13,514 nt of DNA from Micrococcales bacterium (GTDB taxonomy: Bacteria > Actinomycetota > Actinomycetes > Actinomycetales > Dermatophilaceae), in assembly GCA_003132125.1 (NCBI GenBank), contig PKWT01000101.1:1-13514 (forward strand), given 5' to 3'. Position 1 is the stretch's first letter; every line of letters begins with the position of its first letter. A program made the translations under genes and the position numbers. Below are positions 1 to 6,884 of this stretch, in pieces. Under the pieces are notes generated by a model that had not been told where the DNA came from, made no database searches, and worked only from the letters and a program-made list of their open reading frames with translations.

Positions 1-115
1 CCCGCTTAAGTCTGAAGAGCCGAGTTGAGCCGAAACGGCGCAACAGCGTTCTGTCGAGGCTGCGACTCGCGACCAAAGACCCCAGTTGAAGCCACCAGAC
101 TGACCTCCCGGTCTA

Positions 116-1822
116 TCAGTTGAGTTTCCACTCACCTGAAAGACACGAGAGGAGCTGCTTCTGCCGGTCCTCCAGGACTCTCGGAGTCCATGTCGGTTGA
201 CCTAGCACCTGGGTGGTGATGGCAAAGGCGGCCACACCATTGTTGCCCGTGAAGTACTTTGTCTTCTTCTTGTCGAAGTCGTAGTTTTGCGCTTCGGAGT
301 TCTTGGCCCTATTCAGCAGGACTAGGTTGGCAAGTCGGTGGGTCCATCGCTCACGCTCGTCAGCAGTGAAGTCGGTCAGCCATGCTGATTCAGCGCCAGG
401 ATTCTGCGGCAGCACATGCTCCACCGTGATCAACCGATGGACGTAGGAGACTCCAGGACACTTCGCGAGGACTTCATCCAGCCGGAGGAGCACGTATTTC
501 CGAACCTTCGCTGCCAAGTAGAGGTCGCCGCCGAGATGGCTGGCGGTGTCCAACTTCTCGATGTCAGTGAGTTGGAAGGAGGGGGCCGACAAACCCTTGT
601 CAGCACCAAGCTCTCGCAGAAGCTCGGCATACCGCGTTGCACGCGGCGTGGCGTACACCCGACGAATCAGCATGCTTGCGGCCAAGCGCTCAAGCAGGGC
701 GAAGAAGTCATTCAGCCAAGCCGGATCGTCGTGATGGTGGCGCAGCGCCCACAGGGCCGGCGGACGCCAGTCGTTGTTGTCGAGTTGCTCAAGGCGTTTG
801 AACCAAGCGTTCACCTGGTCCGCCCCAGTGGTGGCGGCATAACTCTGATCCCGGATCTGTTCGTAAGCATCCGCGTAAGGAACAACCACATCGTCCACGA
901 ACCGCTCGCCCCTTCCGGGCAGGTATCCCTTGAGCACCTGTTCGGGGAACTCTTTGAGGAGCTCTCTCTTCGCTCGCTCCTTCGAGAAGATCATCCGGAC
1001 GTGCAAGAACAGGTCAGCGAAGTCTTCGCGGCCCAAGGACTCCTCGGCGTCCTCCCACCTGACCGCGTATGCGTCTGACACCGCATCGTCGAGATCACCG
1101 ATTACCTGCGATTTGAAGATGTCGGCAGGTGACAGGTCCAGCCCACGGGCATTCATGACGCTGAATATCCTGTGAGCGCTATCTAGGTCTGGCGTGCTAA
1201 CGACCACCAAAAAGGTCCGCTCACCGAGCATGCGAACCAGTTCAAGTCGTCGGCTCTCTGACCACTGCTGCAGCGCCTGGTCCAGCATGCGGGCATTCGC
1301 CTGGACCGACCTCTGCGCGTCAGTCTTCATGGCATCTGGATTGGCCAGCAAGAGGTGTGGAATAGCGCCGCTACTTTGCACATTGTCCTGGAAGAACTGA
1401 GCGTCGCGGGCGCGAAGAGCGAGCCGTGGCTTGGTCTTAAGGCCAAGGACGATGCTCCCTGGCTCGGCGGTCATGTTATTCAGCTCGTTCGCCAAAGCCA
1501 GATCTGAAGTCAAGTCCCGAAGCACTGCGAAGAGGATGGTCAGTGTCGTCAACCGTTGCTGCCCATCGATGACTTCAGCCTTTGATGAGTCTTTGCTCTT
1601 GACCAGCACTATCGAGCCGAGGAAGTACGGCTCGGCGTTCCCTCGGTCCAAGGCCTCCACAAGATCCTCGAGCAGCTGGGTGGCCTGCTCGACCTCCCAG
1701 GCGTAGGGACGCTGGTAGTCAGGGATCCGGAAGTCGTAGTCGCTGCAGAAGACCTTGTGTAGGGGGACCTCGTGGGCCTCAAGCTGTTGCATGAACCGCA
1801 TCATGACGGACATGACCGACAT
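116..1822 (-). CDS. DUF262 + DUF1524 protein, GmrSD-like modification-dependent nuclease (568 aa)
   Basis: Probable type IV restriction / anti-phage nuclease acting in the cytoplasm. The N-terminal DUF262 domain shows IPDYQRPYAW (residues 33-42), YFLGSIV (66-72) and the ParB-like nucleotide-binding signature VIDGQQRLTTL (84-94). The C-terminal DUF1524 domain shows an HNH-type core, EHVLPQN (468-474, H469), then RLANLVLLNRAKNS (496-509, with N499 and N508). In GmrSD, SspE and BrxU relatives, DUF262 hydrolyses NTP and senses modified DNA while DUF1524 cuts it. The order and single-chain fusion match that family. A longer in-frame reading begins at a TTG at 1870, but the ATG at 1822 is chosen because GAGGG lies 7 nt upstream. 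It is transcribed divergently from the next gene. No methylase or phosphorothioation genes are visible, so the targeted modification is unknown. The domain assignment is firm; the defence role is inferred from the family. Confidence 0.92.
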   Translation of the reverse strand: MSVMSVMMRFMQQLEAHEVPLHKVFCSDYDFRIPDYQRPYAWEVEQATQLLEDLVEALDRGNAEPYFLGSIVLVKSKDSSKAEVIDGQQRLTTLTILFAVLRDLTSDLALANELNNMTAEPGSIVLGLKTKPRLALRARDAQFFQDNVQSSGAIPHLLLANPDAMKTDAQRSVQANARMLDQALQQWSESRRLELVRMLGERTFLVVVSTPDLDSAHRIFSVMNARGLDLSPADIFKSQVIGDLDDAVSDAYAVRWEDAEESLGREDFADLFLHVRMIFSKERAKRELLKEFPEQVLKGYLPGRGERFVDDVVVPYADAYEQIRDQSYAATTGADQVNAWFKRLEQLDNNDWRPPALWALRHHHDDPAWLNDFFALLERLAASMLIRRVYATPRATRYAELLRELGADKGLSAPSFQLTDIEKLDTASHLGGDLYLAAKVRKYVLLRLDEVLAKCPGVSYVHRLITVEHVLPQNPGAESAWLTDFTADERERWTHRLANLVLLNRAKNSEAQNYDFDKKKTKYFTGNNGVAAFAITTQVLGQPTWTPRVLEDRQKQLLSCLSGEWKLN

Positions 1823-1981
1823 TGCGCAGCCCTCTGACCAAACGACGTGTGCCTTCAGGGGGGTGCTCAAGCACCAACTGCCGACCTCACAACCTCGTTT
1901 CCGGCAAACCCCTCATCTCACCTTGAACATGGCGATACGTTGCCGTCAGCCTTTGGCGTGGAGCGACGAAAGACGGGGATC

Positions 1982-2940
1982 ATGAGCAGTTCAGCCGGTT
2001 GGTATCCACAGACTGATGGCCAACAGAGGTACTGGGATGGCCAGCAGTGGACTGAGAACTTCGCCCCAGGTACTCCGCTGGCGTTGCCCCAGCCGTCGCA
2101 CGAAAGAACTGGTTCCTCCGGCACAAGATCCTCACCGCGATCGGTGCACTTTTGTTGATTGGGATCTTCTCCAACCTCGCCAACGGCGGCACCAAGTCCG
2201 GCAACATCGCGCCGGTAGGAGACCCAGTCGCAACGTCAGCAACGTCAGCCACGCCAGACCAGGCGGCGGCGTTCAAGGCGGCAGCGGACCAAGCCGCTGC
2301 AGACAAGGCAGCGGCGGCAGCGGCTGCAGCGGACAAGGTGGCCGCGGCGAAGGAAGCCGCGGCGAAGGCTGCTGCGGCGAGGGCGGCAGTGGGTGTCTAC
2401 GACGAGGCCTATGGGACCTTCACGACCGTCGTGAAGTCCAGCCGAGGTGACGCGATAATCGCCCTTCCGAAGGGCGCCAAGGCTGGGCTGGTCATCGCGA
2501 CCCACAAGGGATCGTCCAACTTCCAGGTCAGCGGTTTGGACGCTGGCAACCAATCGACGATTGACGGACTGGTTAACGAGATCGGCAACTACACCGGAAC
2601 CACGGCCTACGGACTGATGGACATGGGAAACACGCCCGTCAAGCTCCAGATCGTCGCTGACGGTTCATGGACGATCAAGATCGCCCCGATCTCCAGCGCC
2701 CGCGTCCTGCCGGCTTCAACCTCCGGCAAGGGTGACGCCGTGTTCAAGTTCGAGGGCGATGCCGCCGACTTCGCCATCACGCACAAGGGTTCGTCCAACT
2801 TCCAGGTCCAGCAGTACGGCGGTGACCTGAACATGGGCGTGAACGAGATCGGCAACTACTCAGGCACCGTGCCGTTCGTTGCAGGGCCGACCGTGCTTGT
2901 GATTGGCGCGGATGGCACATGGACCTTCAAGAAGCAGTAA
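1982..2940 (+). CDS. DUF2510 membrane protein with Ala-rich helix and two tandem SSNFQV/NEIGNY domains (apparent frameshift)
   Basis: Reads as one protein of about 319 aa if one base is restored between 2056 and 2100, best at the CCCC run 2087-2090. The first frame (ATG 1982, G-rich stretch just upstream) gives a DUF2510 domain, GWYPQTDGQQRYWDGQQWTE (residues 6-25). The second frame gives RKNWFLRHK, then a transmembrane helix (ILTAIGALLLIGIFSNL), an Ala/Lys-rich probable helix (about 2260-2392), and two copies of a domain of about 80 residues sharing THKGSSNFQV and VNEIGNY(T/S)GT with DGxWT at the end. The second frame alone has only a TTG start inside the membrane helix, so it is not a credible stand-alone gene. 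DUF2510 followed by one membrane helix and an extracytoplasmic part is a common actinobacterial layout; the function is unknown. A programmed -1 shift cannot be excluded. A hairpin terminator follows. Confidence 0.75.
2503..2808 (+). repeat. Intragenic direct repeat encoding the duplicated KGSSNFQV segment
   Basis: Positions 2503-2529 and 2782-2808 match at 26 of 27 bases, and the NEIGNY segments further on (about 2575-2596 and 2843-2864) are also close. They are the nucleotide trace of the two tandem C-terminal domains of the DUF2510 protein. The near-identity at wobble positions suggests a fairly recent internal duplication or gene conversion. Confidence 0.75.
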
Positions 2941-2954
2941 CAGCCTGCACGTGT

Positions 2955-2998
2955 AGCAGCGCCCGCCACGGGGATCGGCGGGCGCTGCTCTGTGTTTG
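2955..2998 (+). terminator. Rho-independent-type hairpin terminator
   Basis: A perfect 13-bp stem (AGCAGCGCCCGCC at 2955-2967 pairing with GGCGGGCGCTGCT at 2977-2989) has a 9-nt loop and is followed by a T-rich stretch (CTGTGTTTGTG). It starts 14 nt after the stop of the DUF2510 protein. The long GC stem with a weak T tract is usual for actinobacterial terminators. Confidence 0.85.
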
Positions 2999-3007
2999 TG
3001 AGGCTTA

Positions 3008-3048
3008 CCGTGCGCGACGCCCGTAGTACCGAGACAGATCGCGCACGG
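3008..3048. promoter_or_regulatory. Inverted repeat upstream of the lipoprotein gene, possible operator
   Basis: Perfect 10-bp arms CCGTGCGCGA (3008-3017) and TCGCGCACGG (3039-3048) are separated by 21 nt. The centres of the arms are 31 bp apart, about three helical turns, which would suit a dimeric DNA-binding protein. The element lies after the upstream terminator and about 95 nt before the lipoprotein start. No convincing -35/-10 pair was found nearby, so the regulatory role is inference. Confidence 0.4.
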
Positions 3049-3141
3049 GGGATTGGCCATTCTTCAGACAAAGCATGAAGATTCGCCCTAGGCTGCCGTG
3101 CGCCAACACATGGGGATTACAAGGCCATAGGGGGACAGCTG

Positions 3142-3969
3142 ATGGGGCTTCACAACAACCGTCGGCACATCGCACAATGGTCGCTCTTTGGCCTACTTGT
3201 TGTGCTCACGGCCGGATGTGCCACCGCAGAGACGACGCCAACGAGTGCCAACGGCGTTGCCAGAGTGACAACTCAGACCTCGACCCCCGGTGCGACAAAG
3301 CCAACCACCCCACCGTTGAAGGTGACAGTCAAAGCAACACCAGTCGCACCCAAGAAGACGGGCGGCATCTCGGTCAACTCTTCCGGTGCCGTCTTACCCA
3401 ACTCGGCGCGCACACCCGGTGCGATCAACCCATCTGTCACCCAAGCCACCATCGGTCGAACGATCTGCGTCTCCGGGTGGACCGCGACCATAAGGCCGCC
3501 CTCGTCACTCACAACAGCTCTCAAGGTGGCCCAGCTCGCCTCCGGGTACACCTACAAGGGCGACACAGCCACTGGTGACTATGAGGAAGACCATCTCATC
3601 TCCTTGGAGCTCGGTGGTGCGCCCAGCGCGGAGGCCAACCTGTGGCCAGAGCCCTACAACGCCCCCGAGGGGGCCAGGGTCAAGGACCAGGTGGAGAACA
3701 AGCTGCACACCCTGATCTGCGGCGGCACCATCACCGTGGCCACGGCTCAGCGGGCCATCGCCACCAACTGGTGGGTCGCCTATCAGACCTACGTTGGGGC
3801 AGCCCCTCCTGCCTCGACCTACAAGGCCCCAGTTGTCGCCCAGCCCGCACCGGTACCGGTTGCTCCTGGCGGAGCGACCGCGCTGTGCAACGACGGCACC
3901 TATTCCTACGCAGCCCATCACCAGGGTGCATGCTCAGGCCACGGCGGCGTCAAGGTGTTCTACAAGTAG
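3142..3969 (+). CDS. Lipoprotein with HNH-like nuclease core and C-terminal DUF3761 (275 aa)
   Basis: Predicted secreted, lipid-anchored protein. The signal peptide ends at VLTAGC (residues 21-26, lipidated C26), followed by a Thr/Pro-rich linker (about 27-90). The core (about 91-215) starts TPGAINPSVTQATI and carries a conserved-looking pattern: ICVSGWTATIRPP (108-120), YEEDHLISLELGG (147-159, H151), ANLWPEPYN (165-173, N166) and KDQVEN (181-186). This D-H...N arrangement resembles His-Me/HNH nucleases, but no activity is proven. The C-terminus (about 247-275) with CNDGTYSY and ACSGHGGV matches DUF3761, with two Cys and two His. The ATG is preceded by an AGGGGGA Shine-Dalgarno at 3129-3135. 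It stands alone between a terminator and convergent minus-strand genes. An extracellular nuclease or a wall-associated protein are both possible. Confidence 0.88.
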   Translation: MGLHNNRRHIAQWSLFGLLVVLTAGCATAETTPTSANGVARVTTQTSTPGATKPTTPPLKVTVKATPVAPKKTGGISVNSSGAVLPNSARTPGAINPSVTQATIGRTICVSGWTATIRPPSSLTTALKVAQLASGYTYKGDTATGDYEEDHLISLELGGAPSAEANLWPEPYNAPEGARVKDQVENKLHTLICGGTITVATAQRAIATNWWVAYQTYVGAAPPASTYKAPVVAQPAPVPVAPGGATALCNDGTYSYAAHHQGACSGHGGVKVFYK

Positions 3970-4056
3970 CGTCCGGCCAGCACCCAGTTCAAGCCTTGGC
4001 TGGATCGATGACCCGCCAGGTCAGGCGCGTCGAATCGCCCGGCCTCAGACGAAGAG

Positions 4057-4230
4057 TCAGATCGAGGCAAGGCGGATGTCGTGCAGCCGCTCACGAAGTT
4101 CCGGGTCTGACATCACGAGGTAGACCAGGCCGCAGTCTTGGGGACCGGATGCACCCGGCACGCATAGCGAGCAGGCGTCTCCGGGGCGGATGGGGCACTT
4201 GGGCTCCGGCTGTGTTCTGACCTCGACCAT
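4057..4230 (-). CDS. DUF6767-like Cys-containing mini-protein (57 aa)
   Basis: A short gene easily missed by length cut-offs. The protein runs MVEVRTQPEPKCPIRPGDAC and continues with SLCVPGASGPQDCGLVYLVM, then MSDPELRERL and a short basic tail. Four Cys (12, 20, 23, 33) suggest metal binding or disulfides. The CPIRPGxxCxLCxPG and GPQDCGLVYLVMSDPELR patterns are ones I recognise from a small conserved actinobacterial family (DUF6767, named from memory). The start is supported by GAGGG 6 nt upstream of the ATG. It is the last of three small minus-strand genes, though 187 bp separates it from the HTH gene. Function unknown. Confidence 0.75.
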   Translation of the reverse strand: MVEVRTQPEPKCPIRPGDACSLCVPGASGPQDCGLVYLVMSDPELRERLHDIRLASI

Positions 4231-4417
4231 CTGGATCCCTCTGGAACGGCATCGGTTCTCGTGGCATCAGAATGTGAATGCCGCACGTCTCATGGTAGTT
4301 GGCTTCGTCGCGTCAGATCGAATGGCCCGATCCGGACAGGAGCGGGTGTCACGGCGCATTCGGCGACTCCCAACCGCACGCCACCGTCGGGAAGGCCCAG
4401 TGTGCGAGCCCGTGCGC

Positions 4418-4669
4418 TCAGTCCGTCTTGGCCAGACCCTTGGCTGCGCGATTGGCTGACAACCAGCTGACGGCGATCGCGATGTCGTGGCGCTCGGCGC
4501 GAGTCGTCGCACCACCGGCCTCGATGGCCGCGATGCTACGGCGTGGAACGCCCGATGCCCTCGCCAGCTGAGTCCTCGTGACATCCAGGCTCCGGCGCAT
4601 GGCCCGGACCGTGCTGGCGAACAGCCGGTCGGGTTCCACGGAATCGACGGTAATGATGATGGTGCTCAC
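4418..4669 (-). CDS. XRE-family helix-turn-helix regulator, small (83 aa)
   Basis: Small predicted cytoplasmic DNA-binding protein. An N-terminal strand (MSTIIITVDSVEPDRLFAS) is followed by an XRE-like HTH at about residues 22-69: RAMRRSLDVTRTQLARASGV then PRRSIAAIEAGGA. The QLARASGV/SIAAIE spacing is that of Cro/C1-type HTH domains. The start is GTG at 4669, with AAGGA 8 nt upstream. An in-frame ORF extends further upstream to 5074, but that part overlaps another reading and has no family resemblance. The protein lies 86 bp downstream of the small helical-protein gene and could regulate either neighbour; no operator was identified. There is no toxin partner of recognisable type, so an antitoxin role is not claimed. 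Confidence 0.75.
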   Translation of the reverse strand: MSTIIITVDSVEPDRLFASTVRAMRRSLDVTRTQLARASGVPRRSIAAIEAGGATTRAERHDIAIAVSWLSANRAAKGLAKTD

Positions 4670-4755
4670 GATCGGGTTCCTTCCATGTCTTCTGCGGTGA
4701 GCGGCGGTCGGGACCGTTGCGTTCTCGACCGGCTTGTTCTCGTTGGTGGTTCTTG

Positions 4756-4994
4756 TTACGCCGATGAGCGGGCGCGGACAAAGCGCTCCAGCCGTTGCCG
4801 GGCCTCGGCCATCGTGGGCTCGACCCCCGATAGTGGGCGGAGTCGTCCAAGACCGCCCGGACAAGGTCGGCGACCAGATCAGCCGGGACCCTGCCCTCCA
4901 GCTCAGCGGACAGGGTTGCGGTTTCAGCCAGGAACCGGTCGCCTTCGACAAGACGTGCCGCAGTGTGGTCTGGTTTCCTCGGCGGCTGATACAT
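4756..4994 (-). CDS. Small helical protein, apparent frameshift (about 80 aa)
   Basis: Starts at ATG 4994 with GAGG about 5 nt upstream: MYQPPRKPDHTAARLVEGDR, then a helical run FLAETATLSAELEGRVPADL, and VADLVRAVLDDSAHYRG. In that frame the coding character is then lost. Restoring one G at the GGGGG run (CCCCC on plus at 4824-4828) joins it to GVEPTMAEARQRLERFVRAR and a TAA stop at 4756-4758, giving a compact, plausible ending. The layout (two helices, then a helix rich in R/E) resembles small actinobacterial three-helix dimerisation proteins, but I cannot name the family with certainty. Without the shift the frame runs on into the HTH gene with a low-complexity His/Arg sequence, which argues for the repaired reading. 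Confidence 0.5.
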
Positions 4995-5228
4995 AGCGAC
5001 CTCATTTCGGTGGTCCAAAGACGAAGGACAGGGCTACCGAGGTTCGGGAGCAGCACCGAGAACAGTCCACGCACCGAGGTCTGGAGGGCGCAACTGCTCC
5101 CCGACGCTACGCCGAAATGTCGCCAATGTCACAGGCGTGAGGAGAACCGTGCTGCTCGGCAACTGGGACCAAACCGGCCATCAGGCGATGAGATGCAGAA
5201 CGCCTGCTTTCCTTGTGACGAGGCTCTC

Positions 5229-5372
5229 ATGACGTGGGCGTTGACCTTGGCGTTGACCATGGCGTTGGGTAGGAAGTTCGCCCTGTGCGGCCCAGTGACG
5301 CCACCGATGCGCCACCAGGATGACTCACAGGGCGCTGATCCCCAGACCTCGATTCAAGGAGCCCGATCATGA
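5229..5372 (+). CDS. Leader ORF upstream of whiB copy 1 (47 aa)
   Basis: A small ORF starting MTWALTLALTMALGRKFALC, with GAGG 6 nt before its ATG. Its TGA (5370-5372) overlaps the tandem ATGATG start of whiB copy 1, the arrangement expected for translational coupling. A second whiB gene 2.4 kb away has a homologous ORF in the same position (also MTW-x-LT..., with PV(T/A)P in the middle and a region matching DPQ/HPQ near the end), which is the main reason to take it seriously. The first part encodes a four-residue repeat (ALTL ALTM ALGR) from a 12-bp DNA repeat. It may be a real peptide, a leader, or only a conserved regulatory DNA segment that happens to be open. Confidence 0.35.
   Translation: MTWALTLALTMALGRKFALCGPVTPPMRHQDDSQGADPQTSIQGARS
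5238..5273 (+). repeat. 12-bp-period direct repeats upstream of whiB copy 1
   Basis: Three consecutive units, GCGTTGACCTTG, GCGTTGACCATG and GCGTTGGGTAGG, each begin GCGTTG. The same 12-bp period recurs before whiB copy 2 (7701-7748). It could be an iterated operator or a coding repeat of the leader ORF; the sequence alone does not decide. Confidence 0.55.
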
Positions 5373-5638
5373 TGACTTGGCGCAATCGCGCTGCCTGCCT
5401 GGACGAGGAGCCCGAGCTGTTCTTCCCGATTGGGAACACCGGCCTCGCTCTTCCACAGATCGAAGAGGCGAAGGCCGTATGCCGTCGCTGCGAGGTCGTT
5501 GAGACCTGCCTGGAATGGGCCATGGAGTCAGGCCAGGACGCTGGCGTCTGGGGCGGTCTGTCCGAGGACGAACGGGCCGCCCTCAAACGACGCAATGCCC
5601 GCGCCCGTCGCGCTGACCAGGCCACGCCCGTTCATTGA
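5369..5638 (+). CDS. WhiB-family [4Fe-4S] transcriptional regulator, copy 1 (89 aa)
   Basis: WhiB-like protein: a redox- or NO-sensitive iron-sulfur protein that in this family binds the primary sigma factor and alters transcription. Four cluster cysteines are present (C10, C38, C41, C47, in the C-x2-C-x5-C pattern VCRRCEVVETC), followed by the turn motif GVWGG (59-63) and a basic tail (ALKRRNARARRA) for DNA contact. The length of 89 aa is typical of short Wbl proteins. AAGGAG (5356-5361) lies 7 nt before the first of two ATGs (5369, 5372); both are possible starts. Its closest relative in view is the copy at 7838-8086, including the upstream region. Which Wbl subclass it belongs to cannot be decided here. 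Confidence 0.93.
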   Translation: MMTWRNRAACLDEEPELFFPIGNTGLALPQIEEAKAVCRRCEVVETCLEWAMESGQDAGVWGGLSEDERAALKRRNARARRADQATPVH

Positions 5639-5738
5639 CGGTCAAGTCCCTGGCCACAGGGCGTGGGAACTAGCCTGACAGTCATGCCGCAGGGCCGCCA
5701 AGGAACACAAGCTCAGCCCTGGTTCATGGCTGCAGGAG

Positions 5739-6134
5739 ATGCCCTACGGCGCAGATGGCCGGGTCGAAGAGGGCCTGGTCGGGTCCCTATCCGGGAAGAT
5801 CGAAGGCCGGACAACGGGTGCGCGGCTTCGCTGTTCGAGCATTGGGTGTCCAGGGTGGTTCATCGGCGTGACCTGGGAAACCGGACAGCGGTTGTGGCCC
5901 TGCTCGGAAGGTTGGCGATATGACCCGGCGGCCAAGACCGTTCGTGTCACGGGCGGCGGTGAGATCTCGGCCCGGCGGAGCACGCGCCACATCAGTGCCC
6001 GCACGCGCCCTCTGAACGGCAGCGATGAGGCCTTCCCCCTGAGCCATCGTCGCCGTGAGGCTGGAGAGCATGGCCGTCATCGACACCCGCCCACCCATGA
6101 ACGTCCTTGCATCAACAGAAGGAGTAGCTTGTGA
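5739..6134 (+). CDS. Small protein with three Cys and GVTWETGQ/GGGEISAR motifs (131 aa), function unknown
   Basis: The segment from about residue 30 to 79 looks like real protein: RLRCSSIGCPGWFIGVTWET, then GQRLWPCSEGWRYDP and RVTGGGEISAR. Cys 32, 37 and 55 could form a zinc site with one further ligand. The rest, after residue 80, is Arg/His-rich and poor in hydrophobics, so the true end may lie earlier or another frameshift may be present. ATG 5739 is the only ATG after the upstream stop, but the AGGAG abuts it with no spacing, which makes the start uncertain. The TGA at 6132-6134 overlaps the GTG start of the PH-domain gene (GTGA), suggesting coupled translation. I do not recognise a named family. 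Confidence 0.5.
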   Translation: MPYGADGRVEEGLVGSLSGKIEGRTTGARLRCSSIGCPGWFIGVTWETGQRLWPCSEGWRYDPAAKTVRVTGGGEISARRSTRHISARTRPLNGSDEAFPLSHRRREAGEHGRHRHPPTHERPCINRRSSL

Positions 6135-6502
6135 CGGAGATTCAGTTCGACAAACAAGACCAGCTCGCGAAGATCCAAGCTGGGCTCATGCCGGGTGAGG
6201 CGCTGTTCGCCGTGTACGACGGCAAGGGGACGGGTACCGGGTTCATCGGATTGACGGACCGGCGCGTCATCATCCAGGACAACTCGTTCGTCGGCGGGAA
6301 GATCGCCCTCACGAGCCTGCCTTACAAGCGGATCCAGAGCGTCTCGTTTGTGTCTGACAAGTCGATGTTCGGTAAGTTCACGTCCTCGTCCACCGTGGCC
6401 ATCACTGTCGGCGACGGCTCAAGTCACGAAGTCGAGTTCCGGGGTGAGGAAAAGGCTCGTCACGCCCACGACGTGATCTTGCATTACGTCATTCATGGGT
6501 GA
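6131..6502 (+). CDS. Bacterial PH-domain protein (123 aa)
   Basis: A single bacterial pleckstrin-homology-like domain (bPH_1 type) fills nearly the whole protein: an N-terminal helix (QFDKQDQLAKIQAGLMPGEA), then alternating strands with the family hallmarks GFIGLTDRRVIIQD (37-50), a KIALTSLPYKRIQSVSF stretch (57-73) and a final strand/helix around VEFRGEEKARHAHDVILHYV. No membrane segment is present, so it is predicted cytosolic or membrane-peripheral. Such domains occur widely in bacteria without a settled function. GTG start at 6131 with AAGGAG 6 nt upstream; it overlaps the preceding ORF by 4 nt. Confidence 0.85.
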   Translation: MTEIQFDKQDQLAKIQAGLMPGEALFAVYDGKGTGTGFIGLTDRRVIIQDNSFVGGKIALTSLPYKRIQSVSFVSDKSMFGKFTSSSTVAITVGDGSSHEVEFRGEEKARHAHDVILHYVIHG

Positions 6503-6884
6503 CTCACGGAAAGCAAGTGCTACCTGGACCAGCCAACCGAGTGCAGGATCTCAGTCAAGGATATTTCGCCCCATAGCGCTCCTGACCTGCACGTTTACCA
6601 CGCACAACAGCACAGCGCTCAGGCGTCCCTAGTGCGCGACTACCTGGACTGAGTCTCGGCTCCTGGGTTTCAGGTTTCCGCAGGTCAACGGCCCTTTTCG
6701 GGTCTCATGAGCGATCAAGGCCAGACCCGACTTGATCAGTCGCGGGCCCCGGCGACTGATACCTTCCGGGGCCTGCACAGTTGCCTCGACTGTCTGTTCC
6801 CAACGAGATTCGCCCGTTGCGCAGCCCAGTGAGGCGAGCTCAGAGCCCCAGGACATGTGCTCGAGGTAGTTGGGCTGAAGTTCG
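6503..6884. other. 382-bp stretch without a recognised gene; contains hairpins
   Basis: No frame shows a start with a Shine-Dalgarno or a protein I recognise. A minus-strand frame (6629-6856) is open but reads as composition-driven sequence. Two structures are visible: a short GGCCC/GGGTC hairpin (6690-6704, 5-nt loop) and a perfect 9-bp inverted repeat ATCAGTCGC (6735-6743) / GCGACTGAT (6752-6760) with loop GGGCCCCG. GATCAAG...CTTGATC nearby overlaps the second and would compete with it. Neither is followed by a T tract, so terminator activity is uncertain; both sit where the PH-domain gene and the convergent C1 peptidase gene end. Confidence 0.4.

Noticed and set aside
416..1078. Plus-strand open frame inside the DUF262 gene
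   Set aside because: Antisense shadow; the minus strand carries clear DUF262 and DUF1524 motifs over the whole interval.
6629..6856. Minus-strand frame of 75 codons in the gene-poor stretch
   Set aside because: No Shine-Dalgarno, no known motif, and it spans strong hairpins; no support as a gene.
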